From: Streptomyces umbrinus
GTDB lineage: Bacteria > Actinomycetota > Actinomycetes > Streptomycetales > Streptomycetaceae
Length of the DNA: 64,000 nt
Reading direction: 5' to 3'
Assembly: GCF_030817415.1 (NCBI RefSeq)
Contig: NZ_JAUSZI010000002.1
Location: 11,693,501 to 11,757,500, forward strand
Made by a program: the position numbers and the translations under genes. The notes under the pieces are model-generated. The model worked only from the letters and a program-made list of their open reading frames with translations. It had not been told where the DNA came from and did not search any database. Below, one piece after another: positions 26,497 to 35,575 of this stretch; the stretch's first letter is position 1, and each line of letters starts with the position of its first letter.

Positions 26497-27975
26497 ATGC
26501 AAGACATGAGCCCCAGCCTCACCAGAGACGAGCGGGCGACCGAACTGAACACCGGCTGGACCAAGCCGGTCATCGGCTATGTCGCCATCCTCATCCTGGT
26601 GAACGTCATGGTCGACACTGTGATCGCCTCGCCCACCTTCGTGCTTCCGGAGCTGAGCGACGCCTTCGACACCAATCAGTTCGCGTGGATCGATTCCAGC
26701 GCGATGCTGGCGGGAGCCACTTGGGCACCACTGCTCGGCAAGAGCGCCGACATCTACGGCAAACGCAAAGTGCTCGTGATCACGCTGATCGTCGCCGGCT
26801 TCGGCGGTGTCGTGTGTCTCCTCGCGCCCCACATCAGTGTCTTCGTCCTCGGACGCGCCCTGCAGGGCGCCGCGGTCGCAGCCCTGTTCCTCACCGTCGC
26901 CATCATCCGAGACATCTGCGCGCCCAAGTTCGCCATGGTGGTGACAGGCATCGTCACCTCGGGCTCGGCCGTCTTCGGGATCGTCTCCCCCTTCATCCTG
27001 GAGATCGCCACCGAGGTGTTCGGCTGGCAGTTCGTCTTCGTGGTCTCCGCGGTGTTCGCGGGAGTGGCCGCACTCTGCGTCCGCCTCGTGATCCCGAACT
27101 CCCGCAACCGCACGCCGGGCAAGGTCGACGTCGCCGGGGCGCTCACACTCGGCGGCGGCCTCGCGGGCGTTCTCGTCTACATAAGCCTGGGGCAGGAATT
27201 CGGCTGGCTGGGGATCGCCCCGCTCGCCATCCTCATCGGTGGGCTGGCCGCGCTGACGGTCTGGTACCTCGTCCTGAGCCGCGTCCCGGAGCCCGTGATC
27301 GACATCCGTGGCATCTCAGCGGTCCTCGGACTCGGTCTCCTCATCGTCGTGATGGGCACGGGCGCCTATCGGAGCATGCTCCAGCTCTTCAGCCTGCTGA
27401 TCGACGTCTCTCCCGACGAGGGCCTCGGATACGGCATCAACGGCCCCGGAGCGCTCGGCCTGATGTTCGGCATCCCATCGATCGGGATCATGCTCGGCGG
27501 CATCGTGGCGGGCGCGATCGCCACCCGCGTGGGCCCAGCCCGGCCCCTCGCCGTGGGCGTGGCTCTCGGAACGATCGCCTCCTTCGTGATGTTCTCGGCC
27601 GGCGCCGACAGCCTTCAGATCGCCGTGATCTGCTCGTTCATGCTGAGCCTGACTGCAGGCTCGCTGGTCACCTCCGGATTCAACCTCGCGTCCGTCCTCG
27701 CGCCGCCGGAGCGCCAGGGCACCGTCTCCAGCATGGTCATGGTGATGGTCGCCGTCGGTTCGGTGACGATGAGCTTCATCGGATCGGCGATTCTCGCGGC
27801 GAACGAAATCGTCGTCGACGGAGACACGGTCAACTCGTCGACCGGCGTGCACACGTACATCGCCGTCGCGGGCTGCACATTCATTCTCGCCGCCATCCCG
27901 ATGGCCTTCCTGGTACGGAAGTTGCGAGGCCACGCGGACGTCCCCGCAGAACCTCACCCAGGAGCAGGAGCATGA
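26497..27975 (+). CDS. MFS transporter, DHA2-like
   Basis: A 492-residue permease with about 14 hydrophobic spans. Landmarks: LPELSDAFDTNQFAWIDSSA, LLGKSADIYGKRKVLVITLI (the loop 2-3 G-x-x-x-D-x-x-G-R-K motif), VLGRALQGAAVAALFLTVAI and IVSPFILEIATEVFGWQFVF (motif C area). ATG 26497 has a strong GGAAAGGAG site. Its stop overlaps the RidA start by 4 nt. As the only transporter in the cluster it probably imports the substrate of the amidohydrolase, or exports a toxic intermediate; the family is better known for export, so direction is open. Confidence 0.88.
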   Translation: MQDMSPSLTRDERATELNTGWTKPVIGYVAILILVNVMVDTVIASPTFVLPELSDAFDTNQFAWIDSSAMLAGATWAPLLGKSADIYGKRKVLVITLIVAGFGGVVCLLAPHISVFVLGRALQGAAVAALFLTVAIIRDICAPKFAMVVTGIVTSGSAVFGIVSPFILEIATEVFGWQFVFVVSAVFAGVAALCVRLVIPNSRNRTPGKVDVAGALTLGGGLAGVLVYISLGQEFGWLGIAPLAILIGGLAALTVWYLVLSRVPEPVIDIRGISAVLGLGLLIVVMGTGAYRSMLQLFSLLIDVSPDEGLGYGINGPGALGLMFGIPSIGIMLGGIVAGAIATRVGPARPLAVGVALGTIASFVMFSAGADSLQIAVICSFMLSLTAGSLVTSGFNLASVLAPPERQGTVSSMVMVMVAVGSVTMSFIGSAILAANEIVVDGDTVNSSTGVHTYIAVAGCTFILAAIPMAFLVRKLRGHADVPAEPHPGAGA

Positions 27976-28352
27976 CGAACCTCGCACCGGCAAGTCCCTC
28001 ACGGGCGCGGCATCCGTACAGTCCCGTGCGGGCGACCGAGGCCGGACTCGTCTACATCTCGGGGCAGCTGGGAATCGCCGACGGCGACATCGTGGAGGGC
28101 GGCATCGCCCACGAGACACGACAGGCCCTGGCCAATCTCCAGAACAAGCTGGCCTCGGTGGGGCTGGAGCTGCGGCATCTCGTGAAGATCACGGTCTATC
28201 TGGCCTCGATGGACGACCGCAACGCCATGGACGCGATCTATCAGGAGGCCCTTGTCGAGCCCCTGCCGGCCCGCACGTGCATCGCCGTCGCCGAACTGCC
28301 CTACAAGGCCCGGGTCGAGTTCGACGCCATCGCGGTGCGAGACGGGGCCTGA
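27972..28352 (+). CDS. RidA-family reactive-intermediate deaminase
   Basis: A 126-residue RidA/YjgF protein: YSPVRATEAGLVYISGQLGI, VEGGIAHETRQALANLQNKL, LRHLVKITVYLASMDDRNAM and PARTCIAVAELPYKARVEFD. The conserved Arg of PARTC, which holds the substrate carboxylate, and the late Glu are present. RidA proteins hydrolyse the enamine/imine products released by PLP dehydratases; the next gene encodes such a dehydratase, so pairing is logical. Start ATG overlaps the MFS stop (ATGA). This pairing supports a real deamination step in the pathway. Confidence 0.9.
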   Translation: MTNLAPASPSRARHPYSPVRATEAGLVYISGQLGIADGDIVEGGIAHETRQALANLQNKLASVGLELRHLVKITVYLASMDDRNAMDAIYQEALVEPLPARTCIAVAELPYKARVEFDAIAVRDGA

Positions 28353-28386
28353 ATGCCCAACACCCTCATGAGACGCGGTAGGAACA

Positions 28387-29343
28387 GTGTCTGATCTCGA
28401 AGTGTCCGTCGGCGACATCCGCGCAGCACATGTACGGATCGCCGAGGACGTGGTGCGGACTCCGCTGCTGCCCGCCGCGTGGGCGCCGGGCGACCTCTGG
28501 CTGAAGGCCGAGAACCTCCAGCCGATCGGCGCCTTCAAACTGCGGGGCGCCGTCAACGCGATCAGACGCCTCGATCCGGACGCCAGGGCACGTGGCGTAG
28601 TCACACATTCGAGCGGCAACCACGGCCAGGCAGTCGCGTGGGCGGCCCGAGCGGCAGGCGTCCGGGCCGTGATCGTCATGCCGGAGGAGGCCATGCCCGT
28701 CAAGGTGGAGGCCACCAGAGCCCTGGGAGCCGAGGTCATCATGGCCCCCGGCGCCCGACGAGAGCTCGTCGCAGACGCCGTGAGCGCGGAGCGGGGGATG
28801 ACGCTGGTCCCTCCCTTCGATCATGCCGATGTGATCTCCGGTCAGGGGACGCTCGCCGTCGAGGTACTCGAAGACCTGTCCGACATCGACACGGTGCTCG
28901 TGCCGATCGGAGGCGGCGGACTCATCTCGGGAGTGGGGGTCGCCGTGAAGACCCTGTCCCACCGGACCCGAGTGGTCGGCGTCGAGCCCTCACTGGCCGC
29001 GGACACGCGCGACTCGCTCGCCAACGGGCGCCGGATCGAGTGGGACGCGCACGCGACGTATCGCACGATCGCCGACGGAACGCGGACACCTGTCGTGGGC
29101 AAGATCACCTTCCCCATCATCCAGGCGACGGTCGACGAGATCGTCACGGTGGACGAGGACGACATCCTCGCTGCCGTGGGCACGCTGGCGCGCCGTGCTC
29201 ACCTCGTCGTCGAACCCAGCGGCGCACTGAGCGTCGCCGCCTACCTCGCCGAGCCGGGGAAGTACGGGCGGGCGGTCGCCGTCCTCTCGGGCGGCAACAT
29301 CGACCCGCCGGTCCTCGCCCGCGCGCTCGGCCTCTCAACGTGA
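28387..29343 (+). CDS. PLP-dependent threonine/serine dehydratase-like enzyme
   Basis: A 318-residue fold-type II PLP enzyme: ENLQPIGAFKLRGAVNAIRR with the PLP-binding Lys, THSSGNHGQAVAWAARAAG (substrate carboxylate loop), VPIGGGGLISGVGVAVK (phosphate loop), VEPSGALSVAAYLAEPGKYG and VLSGGNIDPP. There is no C-terminal ACT regulatory domain, so it is of the catabolic, non-feedback-inhibited kind. It should convert a beta-hydroxy amino acid (Thr, Ser or a 3-hydroxy analogue) to a 2-oxo acid plus ammonia through an enamine that RidA would clear. GTG 28387 follows GGTAGGA. The next two genes encode a 2-oxo-acid decarboxylase of the sulfopyruvate type. Confidence 0.88.
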   Translation: MSDLEVSVGDIRAAHVRIAEDVVRTPLLPAAWAPGDLWLKAENLQPIGAFKLRGAVNAIRRLDPDARARGVVTHSSGNHGQAVAWAARAAGVRAVIVMPEEAMPVKVEATRALGAEVIMAPGARRELVADAVSAERGMTLVPPFDHADVISGQGTLAVEVLEDLSDIDTVLVPIGGGGLISGVGVAVKTLSHRTRVVGVEPSLAADTRDSLANGRRIEWDAHATYRTIADGTRTPVVGKITFPIIQATVDEIVTVDEDDILAAVGTLARRAHLVVEPSGALSVAAYLAEPGKYGRAVAVLSGGNIDPPVLARALGLST

Positions 29344-29356
29344 AAGGAGCACGTAC

Positions 29357-29890
29357 ATGACGTATGCGGAAGCCGTCGCCGACGGCATCTGGGCGGCCGG
29401 TACCGCGCGGGTCGGGTACATCCCCTCCGTGAGCGTGGCACCGGTTGTCGACTCGTTGGTCGCGACCGACGGCGGTGCGGACGGCGTCTCACCGCGTGTC
29501 ACACCGCTCTCGCGGGAGGAGGAGGCGATCGGCGTGATGGGGGCGGTCGCGTTCACCGGCGAGCTCGGCGCCGTCGTCATGCAGGACAACGGATTCGGCA
29601 ATGCCCTCACGGCACTCGCGACGTTCACATCGTCCTACCACCTGCCGTTGCTCGTCTTCGCGAACACCCGCGGGAGCCTCGGCGAGTACAACTCGATGAT
29701 CCACTCCATCAGCCAGCCCGTGCCTGCCCTGCTGCGCGCGGTCGGGCTGCCCGTCGTCGAACTGGACCGCAGGAGCAGCGCCGACGACTGGCGCGACACC
29801 GTGAAGGAAGCCGGTGTGCACGCCGTCATGACGTATCGCCCGGTAGTGGTCCTCGGGTCGTTCTGGAACACCGACGGAAAGGCCGCCTGA
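29357..29890 (+). CDS. TPP-dependent decarboxylase alpha-like subunit (sulfopyruvate-decarboxylase type)
   Basis: A 177-residue protein equal to the N-terminal (pyrimidine-binding) domain of TPP enzymes: AVADGIWAAGTARVGYIPSV, PLSREEEAIGVMGAVAFTGE with the catalytic Glu in EEE, ALTALATFTSSYHLPLLVFA and SISQPVPALLRAVGLPVVEL. This split form is typical of sulfopyruvate and phosphonopyruvate decarboxylases. It needs the following beta-like gene for the diphosphate-binding half. GAAAGGAG precedes ATG 29357. The stop and the beta start share one base (TGATG), giving tight coupling. The substrate is probably the 2-oxo acid made by the upstream dehydratase; sulfopyruvate itself is not implied. Confidence 0.82.
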   Translation: MTYAEAVADGIWAAGTARVGYIPSVSVAPVVDSLVATDGGADGVSPRVTPLSREEEAIGVMGAVAFTGELGAVVMQDNGFGNALTALATFTSSYHLPLLVFANTRGSLGEYNSMIHSISQPVPALLRAVGLPVVELDRRSSADDWRDTVKEAGVHAVMTYRPVVVLGSFWNTDGKAA

Positions 29891-30476
29891 TGAAGCGCAT
29901 CGAAGCACTCAGGGCCCTTGCGGACCTGACGGTCCGGCATCCCGTGGTCGTGACGTGCGCGGCGACGAGCCGCGAGCTGGCCTCGGTCAAGGACAGCGAC
30001 AACCACCTGTACCTCCTCGACGCGATGGCCTCGTCGGATCGGTGGCGACCGGACTGGCACTCAGCGTGGACGCCTCCGCGCCGAAGGTCGTCGGCATCGA
30101 GGGGGACGGATCGCTGCTGATGAACCCGAACGTCCTCCCGACGGGCGGATATCTGGCGCCGGACAACCTGCTCCTCGTCCTGCTCGACAACGGGGTGTAC
30201 GGGTCGACCGGCGACCTGCCGACCTACTCGTCCAAGATCGACCTCGGGCAGTTCGCGGCCGCCGTGGGATGGACCACGCGTTCGACGGCCACCGTCGACG
30301 GACTGAAGGCCGCCTTCGGGGAACTGCTCATCGTGCGGGGCCCGGCGTTTCTGCATGCCCGGATCGAGGCAGGCAACGCGGAAGGCATCGAGAAGCTGCT
30401 GATCGACCCCGTCTCGATCACGGATCGCTTCACCCGCTGGCTTCGCGAGGACCACGCATCGGCGGTCGCGGCATGA
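29890..30476 (+). pseudogene. TPP-dependent decarboxylase beta-like subunit, one frameshift
   Basis: The first frame gives RIEALRALADLTVRHPVVVT, then ELASVKDSDNHLYLLDAM, the start of a TPP diphosphate-binding domain. Near 30027-30028 the frame changes and continues as GLVGSVATGLALSVDASAPK, VVGIEGDGSLLMNPNVLPTG (the GDG...N cofactor motif), LLLVLLDNGVYGSTGDLPTY and VRGPAFLHARIEAG. One missing G in the ATGG context restores an intact 195-residue subunit. The stop overlaps the aldehyde-dehydrogenase start (ATGA). If the shift is real, the decarboxylation step of this cluster is lost; if it is a read error, the enzyme is complete. Confidence 0.8.
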
Positions 30477-31852
30477 CGGGGAGGGACGGCAGCATCGTCG
30501 TGGTCAACCCCACGACAGGCTACGAGCTGGGCTTCTACCCGTACACGACTTCCGAAGCCATCGACCGGGTGCTGGACGACGCGTCGGCCTCGCGGTGGCC
30601 CCGGTCCCGTGTGGAGGACCGCGTCGCGGCGATCGGCCGGCTCGGCGACGTCCTGGTGGAGCGGCGGGAGCCGCTGGCGGCGCTCATCACCCTGGAGATG
30701 GGGAAGCCGATCAGGCAGGCGCGGGCCGAGATCGACAAGTGTGTCAGCGCCTGCCGCCACTACGCCGAGGAACTGCCCGAGATCCTGCGGCCGGACAGCT
30801 TCGACATCGACGGTGACACAGCGATGGTCCGAGTCGTGCCGATCGGGGTCGTGTTCGCGATCCTTCCGTGGAACTACCCGTGGTGGCAGGTGATCCGGGC
30901 GATGCTGCCCGCGATCGCGGCGGGCAACACCGTCGTCCTCAAGCACGCGGAGTCCGTCACCGGAAGTGCCATGGCGGTCGAGGAGGTGTTCCAGGAAGCC
31001 TTCGGCGCGGGCGTCCTGCAGACCATCGTCGTCGACGGGCCGACGGCGTCGGACATCATCGAGGACAGCCGGGTCGCCGCCGTCACCTTCACCGGCAGCG
31101 ATCGCGTGGGCGCCCTTGTGGCCTCGCGCGCCGGCGCCGCGCTGAAGAAGTGTGTGCTGGAGCTCGGGGGATCCGACCCGTTCGTCGTTCTCGCCGACGC
31201 CGATGTCCCTGCCGCGGCCGCCGCCGCTGTGAAGTCCCGATTCCTCAACAACGGTCAGAGCTGTATCGCGGCGAAGCGGATCCTTGTCCATCGCGACGTG
31301 CACGACCAGTTCGTGCACGAACTGGTGCCGCATGTAAGCGAGTTGAGGGTCGGTGATCCGGCGGAGGAGACGACCGAGGTCGGCCCGCTCGCGCGCCAGG
31401 ACCTGCGTGACTCCCTGAGTGAGCAGCGTGCCCGGGCCCTGGCGGCCGGCGGCCGCGTGATCGCGCAGGCCGAGGCGCCCGAGTCCGCTCAGGGAGCGTG
31501 GTTCTCGCCGTCCATCGTCGAAGTGGACGGGAACGACTCGGTCCTCCTCACCGACGAGACGTTCGGTCCGCTCGGCGCGCTCACGACCGGTGCGGACGAC
31601 GAAGAGCTCATCGCCCTCGCGAACTCCTCGCGGTACGGGCTGAGCAGCAGTGTATGGAGCACGGACCGCGATCACGCCTCGTCCGTGAGCGACAGGGTCC
31701 ACGCCGGAGCGGTGTTCATCAACACGATCTCCGCGACCGACCCCCGCCTGCCCGCCGGCGGCATCAAGGCCAGCGGCTACGGACGCGAGCTGGGCAAGTG
31801 GGGGGTCCACGAGCTGGCCAACATCCAGGCGCTGCGGATACGGAAGACGTGA
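30473..31852 (+). CDS. Aldehyde dehydrogenase (succinate-semialdehyde type)
   Basis: A 459-residue NAD(P)-dependent aldehyde dehydrogenase: FAILPWNYPWWQVIRAMLPA, GNTVVLKHAESVTGSAM, VTFTGSDRVGALVASRAG, CVLELGGSDPFVVLADAD with the general-base Glu, FLNNGQSCIAAKRILVHRDV with the catalytic Cys, and DETFGPLGAL. Most similar in motif style to succinate-semialdehyde dehydrogenases. It would oxidise the aldehyde from the TPP decarboxylase to a carboxylic acid. ATGA overlap with the preceding gene and a 1-nt stop/GTG contact with the next show tight operon packing. Confidence 0.92.
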   Translation: MTGRDGSIVVVNPTTGYELGFYPYTTSEAIDRVLDDASASRWPRSRVEDRVAAIGRLGDVLVERREPLAALITLEMGKPIRQARAEIDKCVSACRHYAEELPEILRPDSFDIDGDTAMVRVVPIGVVFAILPWNYPWWQVIRAMLPAIAAGNTVVLKHAESVTGSAMAVEEVFQEAFGAGVLQTIVVDGPTASDIIEDSRVAAVTFTGSDRVGALVASRAGAALKKCVLELGGSDPFVVLADADVPAAAAAAVKSRFLNNGQSCIAAKRILVHRDVHDQFVHELVPHVSELRVGDPAEETTEVGPLARQDLRDSLSEQRARALAAGGRVIAQAEAPESAQGAWFSPSIVEVDGNDSVLLTDETFGPLGALTTGADDEELIALANSSRYGLSSSVWSTDRDHASSVSDRVHAGAVFINTISATDPRLPAGGIKASGYGRELGKWGVHELANIQALRIRKT

Positions 31853-31884
31853 AGGCTCGCACGGACGAAACGGAGCAGAGGTTC

Positions 31885-32892
31885 ATGGGTGAAGTGAGTC
31901 AGGCCGATGTGGCGCTTTCCGGCTACGGCCCGGTCGGCCAGGCCTTCGTGGACCACCTGGCTCGACAGGGGGACAAGCTCGCACGCCAACACGGAGTACG
32001 GCCGAGGGTCCGTGCCATCCGTGCGAGCTCGGCGCAGTGCTGGCTGCGCGGGGATGAGCCGGTACCGCCACGCTCGGCATGGGGCCCGCTCGTCTCGCTG
32101 GCGGAGACACTCGAACAGACCGCTGCCCGCGTCTTCGTCCAGGCGATTCCGTCCTCGCCCGAACTCCGGCAGCAGGCCGCGAAGGAGGCTGTCGAGGCGC
32201 TGCGCCAAGGAGTCCATGTGGTCACGGCAACCAAGAGCCATCTGCTCGGCCACTGGCGCGAACTCGACGAGGCGGCCCGCGGGCTCGGGGTCATGATCAG
32301 GATCTCCGGGGCGACGGGGGCGGCCCTGCCGGCGGGAGACCTGTCGAGAACGGCGTTGCGGGGGATGGGCTGCGAGACGATCCGGGCCTGCCCGAACGGC
32401 ACCGTCACGTTCGTCCTCGACCGGCTTGCCCAGGGCGACTCGTTGAGTGACGCGATCCGCGAGGCGCAGCGCCGGGGAATCGCGGAAGCGGATCCCTCGG
32501 CCGACCTGTCCGGCGAGGATGCCGCCGCGAAGGTGCGGCTGCTGGCCGCGCTGGCCTGGGGATGGGATCCGGCGCTGGTACGCGTGGAGACGCAGCCGGT
32601 GATCGAGGACACCGCCAGTGAGGCCCTGAGCGCGGTGTCCCGGGGTCGCCGACTGCGGGCCGTCGCCGGCGCATCCGTGGACCAGCCCTACTTCGTCCGG
32701 GTCCGATTGGAGGAGACGCAGCCGGGCGACCCCCTGCACGCGCTCGACGGGCCGGAAAAGGCAGTGGTGTTCGGCTGCCCGGACGCGGGCGACGTGACCG
32801 TGAGCGGGGGACGCTCAAGTCCGCTGGGGGCCGCTCTCGCCCTGGTGAAGGACACGATCGAGGTCACAGCTCCCCGCACCGGATTCTTCTGA
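31885..32892 (+). CDS. Homoserine dehydrogenase-like oxidoreductase
   Basis: A 335-residue protein of the homoserine-dehydrogenase family without the C-terminal ACT domain: VALSGYGPVGQAFVDHLARQ (nucleotide-binding GxGxxG-type loop), ALRQGVHVVTATKSHLLGHW with the catalytic-region Lys, IRISGATGAALPAGDLSRTA, NGTVTFVLDRLAQGDSLSDA and AEADPSADLSGEDAAAKVRL (substrate-binding D-x-x-G-x-D area). The position and style of these blocks are clear. GGAG lies 10 nt before ATG 31885; a GTG at 31849 overlaps the upstream stop. It suggests that homoserine or a related 4-carbon hydroxy amino acid is handled by the cluster, or that the family member acts on a different substrate. Confidence 0.8.
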   Translation: MGEVSQADVALSGYGPVGQAFVDHLARQGDKLARQHGVRPRVRAIRASSAQCWLRGDEPVPPRSAWGPLVSLAETLEQTAARVFVQAIPSSPELRQQAAKEAVEALRQGVHVVTATKSHLLGHWRELDEAARGLGVMIRISGATGAALPAGDLSRTALRGMGCETIRACPNGTVTFVLDRLAQGDSLSDAIREAQRRGIAEADPSADLSGEDAAAKVRLLAALAWGWDPALVRVETQPVIEDTASEALSAVSRGRRLRAVAGASVDQPYFVRVRLEETQPGDPLHALDGPEKAVVFGCPDAGDVTVSGGRSSPLGAALALVKDTIEVTAPRTGFF

Positions 32893-32949
32893 TACGACGA
32901 GACTCCACACCCACGTGCACTGCCGGGCGGTCCAACCAGGGAGCCGACG

Positions 32950-33972
32950 TCACCGATGCTCGGCTTCGAAGTCCTCAGCCAGCAGCGGCACGGAGCGCAC
33001 CGACCTTCCCTCTGAGTCCAGGACGCGGCCGAGCAGTTTGACCGTACGAAGAACCAGCGACCGGTCCTGAATCCGTAGAGCGGGCAGGACCTGTCTCATC
33101 TTCCGCTCCAGGTCGTGCGTCTCCGCCGTCGACCGCAGCCAGGCGTCAATGATGACGTTGTGAGGACCGGCCACGATGCTGCACGCCCGGACTCCCGGCA
33201 GTGTACGGATCCGCCCCTCGGCCTCCTCGAGTTCGTGGGCGTCGAGCGACCCGAAGTAGACGGCGGCGATGGCATGTCCCGAGATGAGACGCGAGGTGTC
33301 ACAGCGGAAGATGATGAGTCCCGCCTCCTCCAGCCGTGTCAACCGGCGCCGCACGGCGACGGGACTGAGATCGACCTGTGCGGCGATCCGCTCGAACGAC
33401 ATGCGTCCGTCGATGTTCAGCGCCCGGATGATGCGATGGTCGGGGGCCTGGAGGGCGGCGGCGTGATCCGGTCGGGTCCCGGCGTCGGTACGCAGTTGCC
33501 GGCGCTGCTCCTCGTTGAGTGCACCCTCGCGCCACCGACTGGCCTCCAGGGCCGACCGCGTGACGATGTGGCTCTGTATGGATGTGACCCCGGGGACGTG
33601 CTCCACCCGGTCGAGTAGGTAGCTCGAGAGAGCCTCGAAGTCCGGGGCCTGCGCCAGCACCACGACATTCCGTGCACCGGAGGTCAACTTGACGGTGGCA
33701 GCCTCGGTGTCCGCGGCGAGGATGTCCGCCACCGTGCCCGATCGCCCCGGGACACAGGTGACCTCCACCAGGGCACAGTCGGGTGTCGCGCTCCCTGCCG
33801 GGTGGGCCGTGACCCATGCGACTCCCTCGGACTGCATGCGAGACCAACGACGGCTGATGGTTGCCGGATCCACGCCCAGCACTGGCGCCAGATTGCGCCA
33901 GCTCACGCGCGGGGCCGAGCGCACGGCGTCCACGATGGCGATGTCGAGTTCATCGAAGGGGGAGTCCCGCAT
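32950..33972 (-). CDS. Lrp/AsnC-family regulator with two helix-turn-helix domains
   Basis: A 340-residue double-length AsnC protein. First HTH: FDELDIAIVDAVRSAPRVSW, VLGVDPATISRRWSRMQSEG. First effector half: CALVEVTCVPGRSGTVADIL. Second HTH: ALNIDGRMSFERIAAQVDLS, VAVRRRLTRLEEAGLIIFRC, followed by a RAM-like domain (HELEEAEGRIRTLPGVRACS, VIIDAWLRST). It converges on the end of the catabolic cluster. Lrp-type regulators sense amino acids, which fits a cluster for amino-acid-derived compounds. A likely promoter lies in the AT-rich stretch after 33972. Confidence 0.9.
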   Translation of the reverse strand: MRDSPFDELDIAIVDAVRSAPRVSWRNLAPVLGVDPATISRRWSRMQSEGVAWVTAHPAGSATPDCALVEVTCVPGRSGTVADILAADTEAATVKLTSGARNVVVLAQAPDFEALSSYLLDRVEHVPGVTSIQSHIVTRSALEASRWREGALNEEQRRQLRTDAGTRPDHAAALQAPDHRIIRALNIDGRMSFERIAAQVDLSPVAVRRRLTRLEEAGLIIFRCDTSRLISGHAIAAVYFGSLDAHELEEAEGRIRTLPGVRACSIVAGPHNVIIDAWLRSTAETHDLERKMRQVLPALRIQDRSLVLRTVKLLGRVLDSEGRSVRSVPLLAEDFEAEHR

Positions 33973-34400
33973 GCCGCGCCGTCGTCCCTTTCGTGCACTA
34001 GAGACATCATTCTCGTTGAGTTCGTGCAGTATTTTATCTGATTCTTTGGATTGTGGCGCTGCCCTGAGCCGACACGACCGATGCTCTCGGGACCCCGCCG
34101 TCTCTGTGAGTTCTTCGTGAGCCCTGCTGTGGGGGAGGGGCCCCGTGCCGGACCGAACCTTCTGACCTGGGCTGGCTCAACGCAGTTGACGATCAGGTCG
34201 CGGGCATCGGGGCCGCTACAGCTTCACCGCCTCGCCCCCGGCGGTCGGCGCCCTGCGTCCGCTGTGCGACCCGGATGCGCCGGAGCTGGACGAGGACGAA
34301 GACGGCCACCAGGGCTGAGCCGATGCTGACGGACCGCACTTCGCAGCACGAGGCGGGGCACTGCGTCGGGCCGGCCTGCCGCTGTACGCGCAGCTGCGGA
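33973..34400. other. Intergenic region with Lrp promoter and a possible gene tail
   Basis: The first ~80 bp are AT-rich (GTATTTTATCTGATTCTTTGG area, shown only in part) and probably hold the AsnC promoter. Further right, the plus strand reads a coding-like tail, YSFTASPPAVGALRPLCDPD then APELDEDEDGHQG and TGA (about 34215-34318), which I cannot assign to a family. No start or upstream domain is visible, so it is at best a 3' remnant. Confidence 0.35.
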
Positions 34401-35534
34401 TCACACGTTTGGTTCGGCTCCGGTCATGAGGGCGAGCAAGCTGTGGGGCGCGTGGTCGTCGATCATGATCGTGTAGAAGCCGTCGTCGTCCGCTTCCACA
34501 GCGGCGGCGCGGGCGAACATGGCTTGTTCGTACGCGGTGAGCGCGGTCTCCGCATCGCCGGGGTGCGAGGCGAGGGCCCGGCCGAGTTCGGCGCCGTCCT
34601 GCATGGCCAGGTTGGCGCCTTCGCCGTTCGGCGCCCGGAGGTGGGCGGCATCTCCGAGCAGGGTCACTCCAGGCGCGCGGTCCCAGCGGTGCCCGGCCGG
34701 CAGTGTGAAGACGGGGCGCAGGGCCGGCGGGGTGTTGCTGTCGGTGATCAGTGCGGTGAGTGCGGGAGCCCACCCGTCGAACTCCCTCGCAACGCGTGCG
34801 GTGAGGGCTGCGGCATCAGTGGTGTCGAAGTCGGTGAACCAGTCCTGGGGCTTCTTCAGCTGTGCGTAGGTGTGCAGGGTTCCGCCGTCTTCACGGTGGG
34901 CCAGCAGTCCCCTGCCCGGTGCGAGCGCGAACAGCGAGCCGGCTCCGACCGCCTCCGCGGAACCGCGGTGGAGGGCTTCTGCGTCGAAGAGGAACGTCTC
35001 CACGCTGCAGATGCCGAAGTACTCCGGAGTGGCCTTCGAGAGCAGCGGTCGTACGCGCGACCAGGCTCCGTCGGCGCCGATGAGCAGGTCCGCGACGGTG
35101 GTGGTGCTGTCGGCGAAGTCGACCTGGTGGCGGCCATCGCCGAGGGCCCGCACGGCGGTGACCTTGCGGCCCCAGCGGACGGTGCCGGCGGGCAGGGAGT
35201 CGAGGAGTATCTGCCGCAGTTCGCCGCGCGGTGCCTCCGGGCGTTCGCCGGTTCCGTCGTCAGGCAGGTCGAGCAGCACGTTCCCCGCCTGATCCATGAC
35301 CCGGTACGCCTCGCGGCCCGGGAGGGTCAGCTTGTGGAACTCCTCGAGCAGTCCGGCTGCTTCCAGAGCGGCCTGCCCGCTGTGGGGGTGCAGGTCTAGC
35401 AGGCCGCCCTGACGGCGGGCGTCCGGTGCGGGCTCCGCCTCGTAGACCGTGGCCGGGATGCCGTGCACGTGCAGTACACGGGCCAGCGTCAGGCCGCCCA
35501 GACCTGCTCCGATGATCGTGACAGGTGTCGTCAT
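34401..35534 (-). CDS. FAD-dependent monooxygenase, TetX-like
   Basis: A 377-residue class A flavoprotein monooxygenase: PVTIIGAGLGGLTLARVLHV (dinucleotide-binding GxGxxG), GLLDLHPHSGQAALEAAGL, APRGELRQILLDSLPAG (motif with the FAD-contacting Arg), TVADLLIGADGAWSRVRPLL (DG motif) and VTLLGDAAHLRAPNGEGANL (GD motif). The GGLLDLH and PNGEGANLAMQDG blocks are those of the TetX group, known for inactivating tetracyclines, though most relatives have other aromatic substrates. Divergent from a TetR gene across two matching operators, a common layout for drug-responsive modification genes. Substrate not determined. Confidence 0.86.
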   Translation of the reverse strand: MTTPVTIIGAGLGGLTLARVLHVHGIPATVYEAEPAPDARRQGGLLDLHPHSGQAALEAAGLLEEFHKLTLPGREAYRVMDQAGNVLLDLPDDGTGERPEAPRGELRQILLDSLPAGTVRWGRKVTAVRALGDGRHQVDFADSTTTVADLLIGADGAWSRVRPLLSKATPEYFGICSVETFLFDAEALHRGSAEAVGAGSLFALAPGRGLLAHREDGGTLHTYAQLKKPQDWFTDFDTTDAAALTARVAREFDGWAPALTALITDSNTPPALRPVFTLPAGHRWDRAPGVTLLGDAAHLRAPNGEGANLAMQDGAELGRALASHPGDAETALTAYEQAMFARAAAVEADDDGFYTIMIDDHAPHSLLALMTGAEPNV

Positions 35535-35575
35535 GGTGTCTTCCTAGCTCCTCGTGGGGTGCCGTGACGCCCTCT

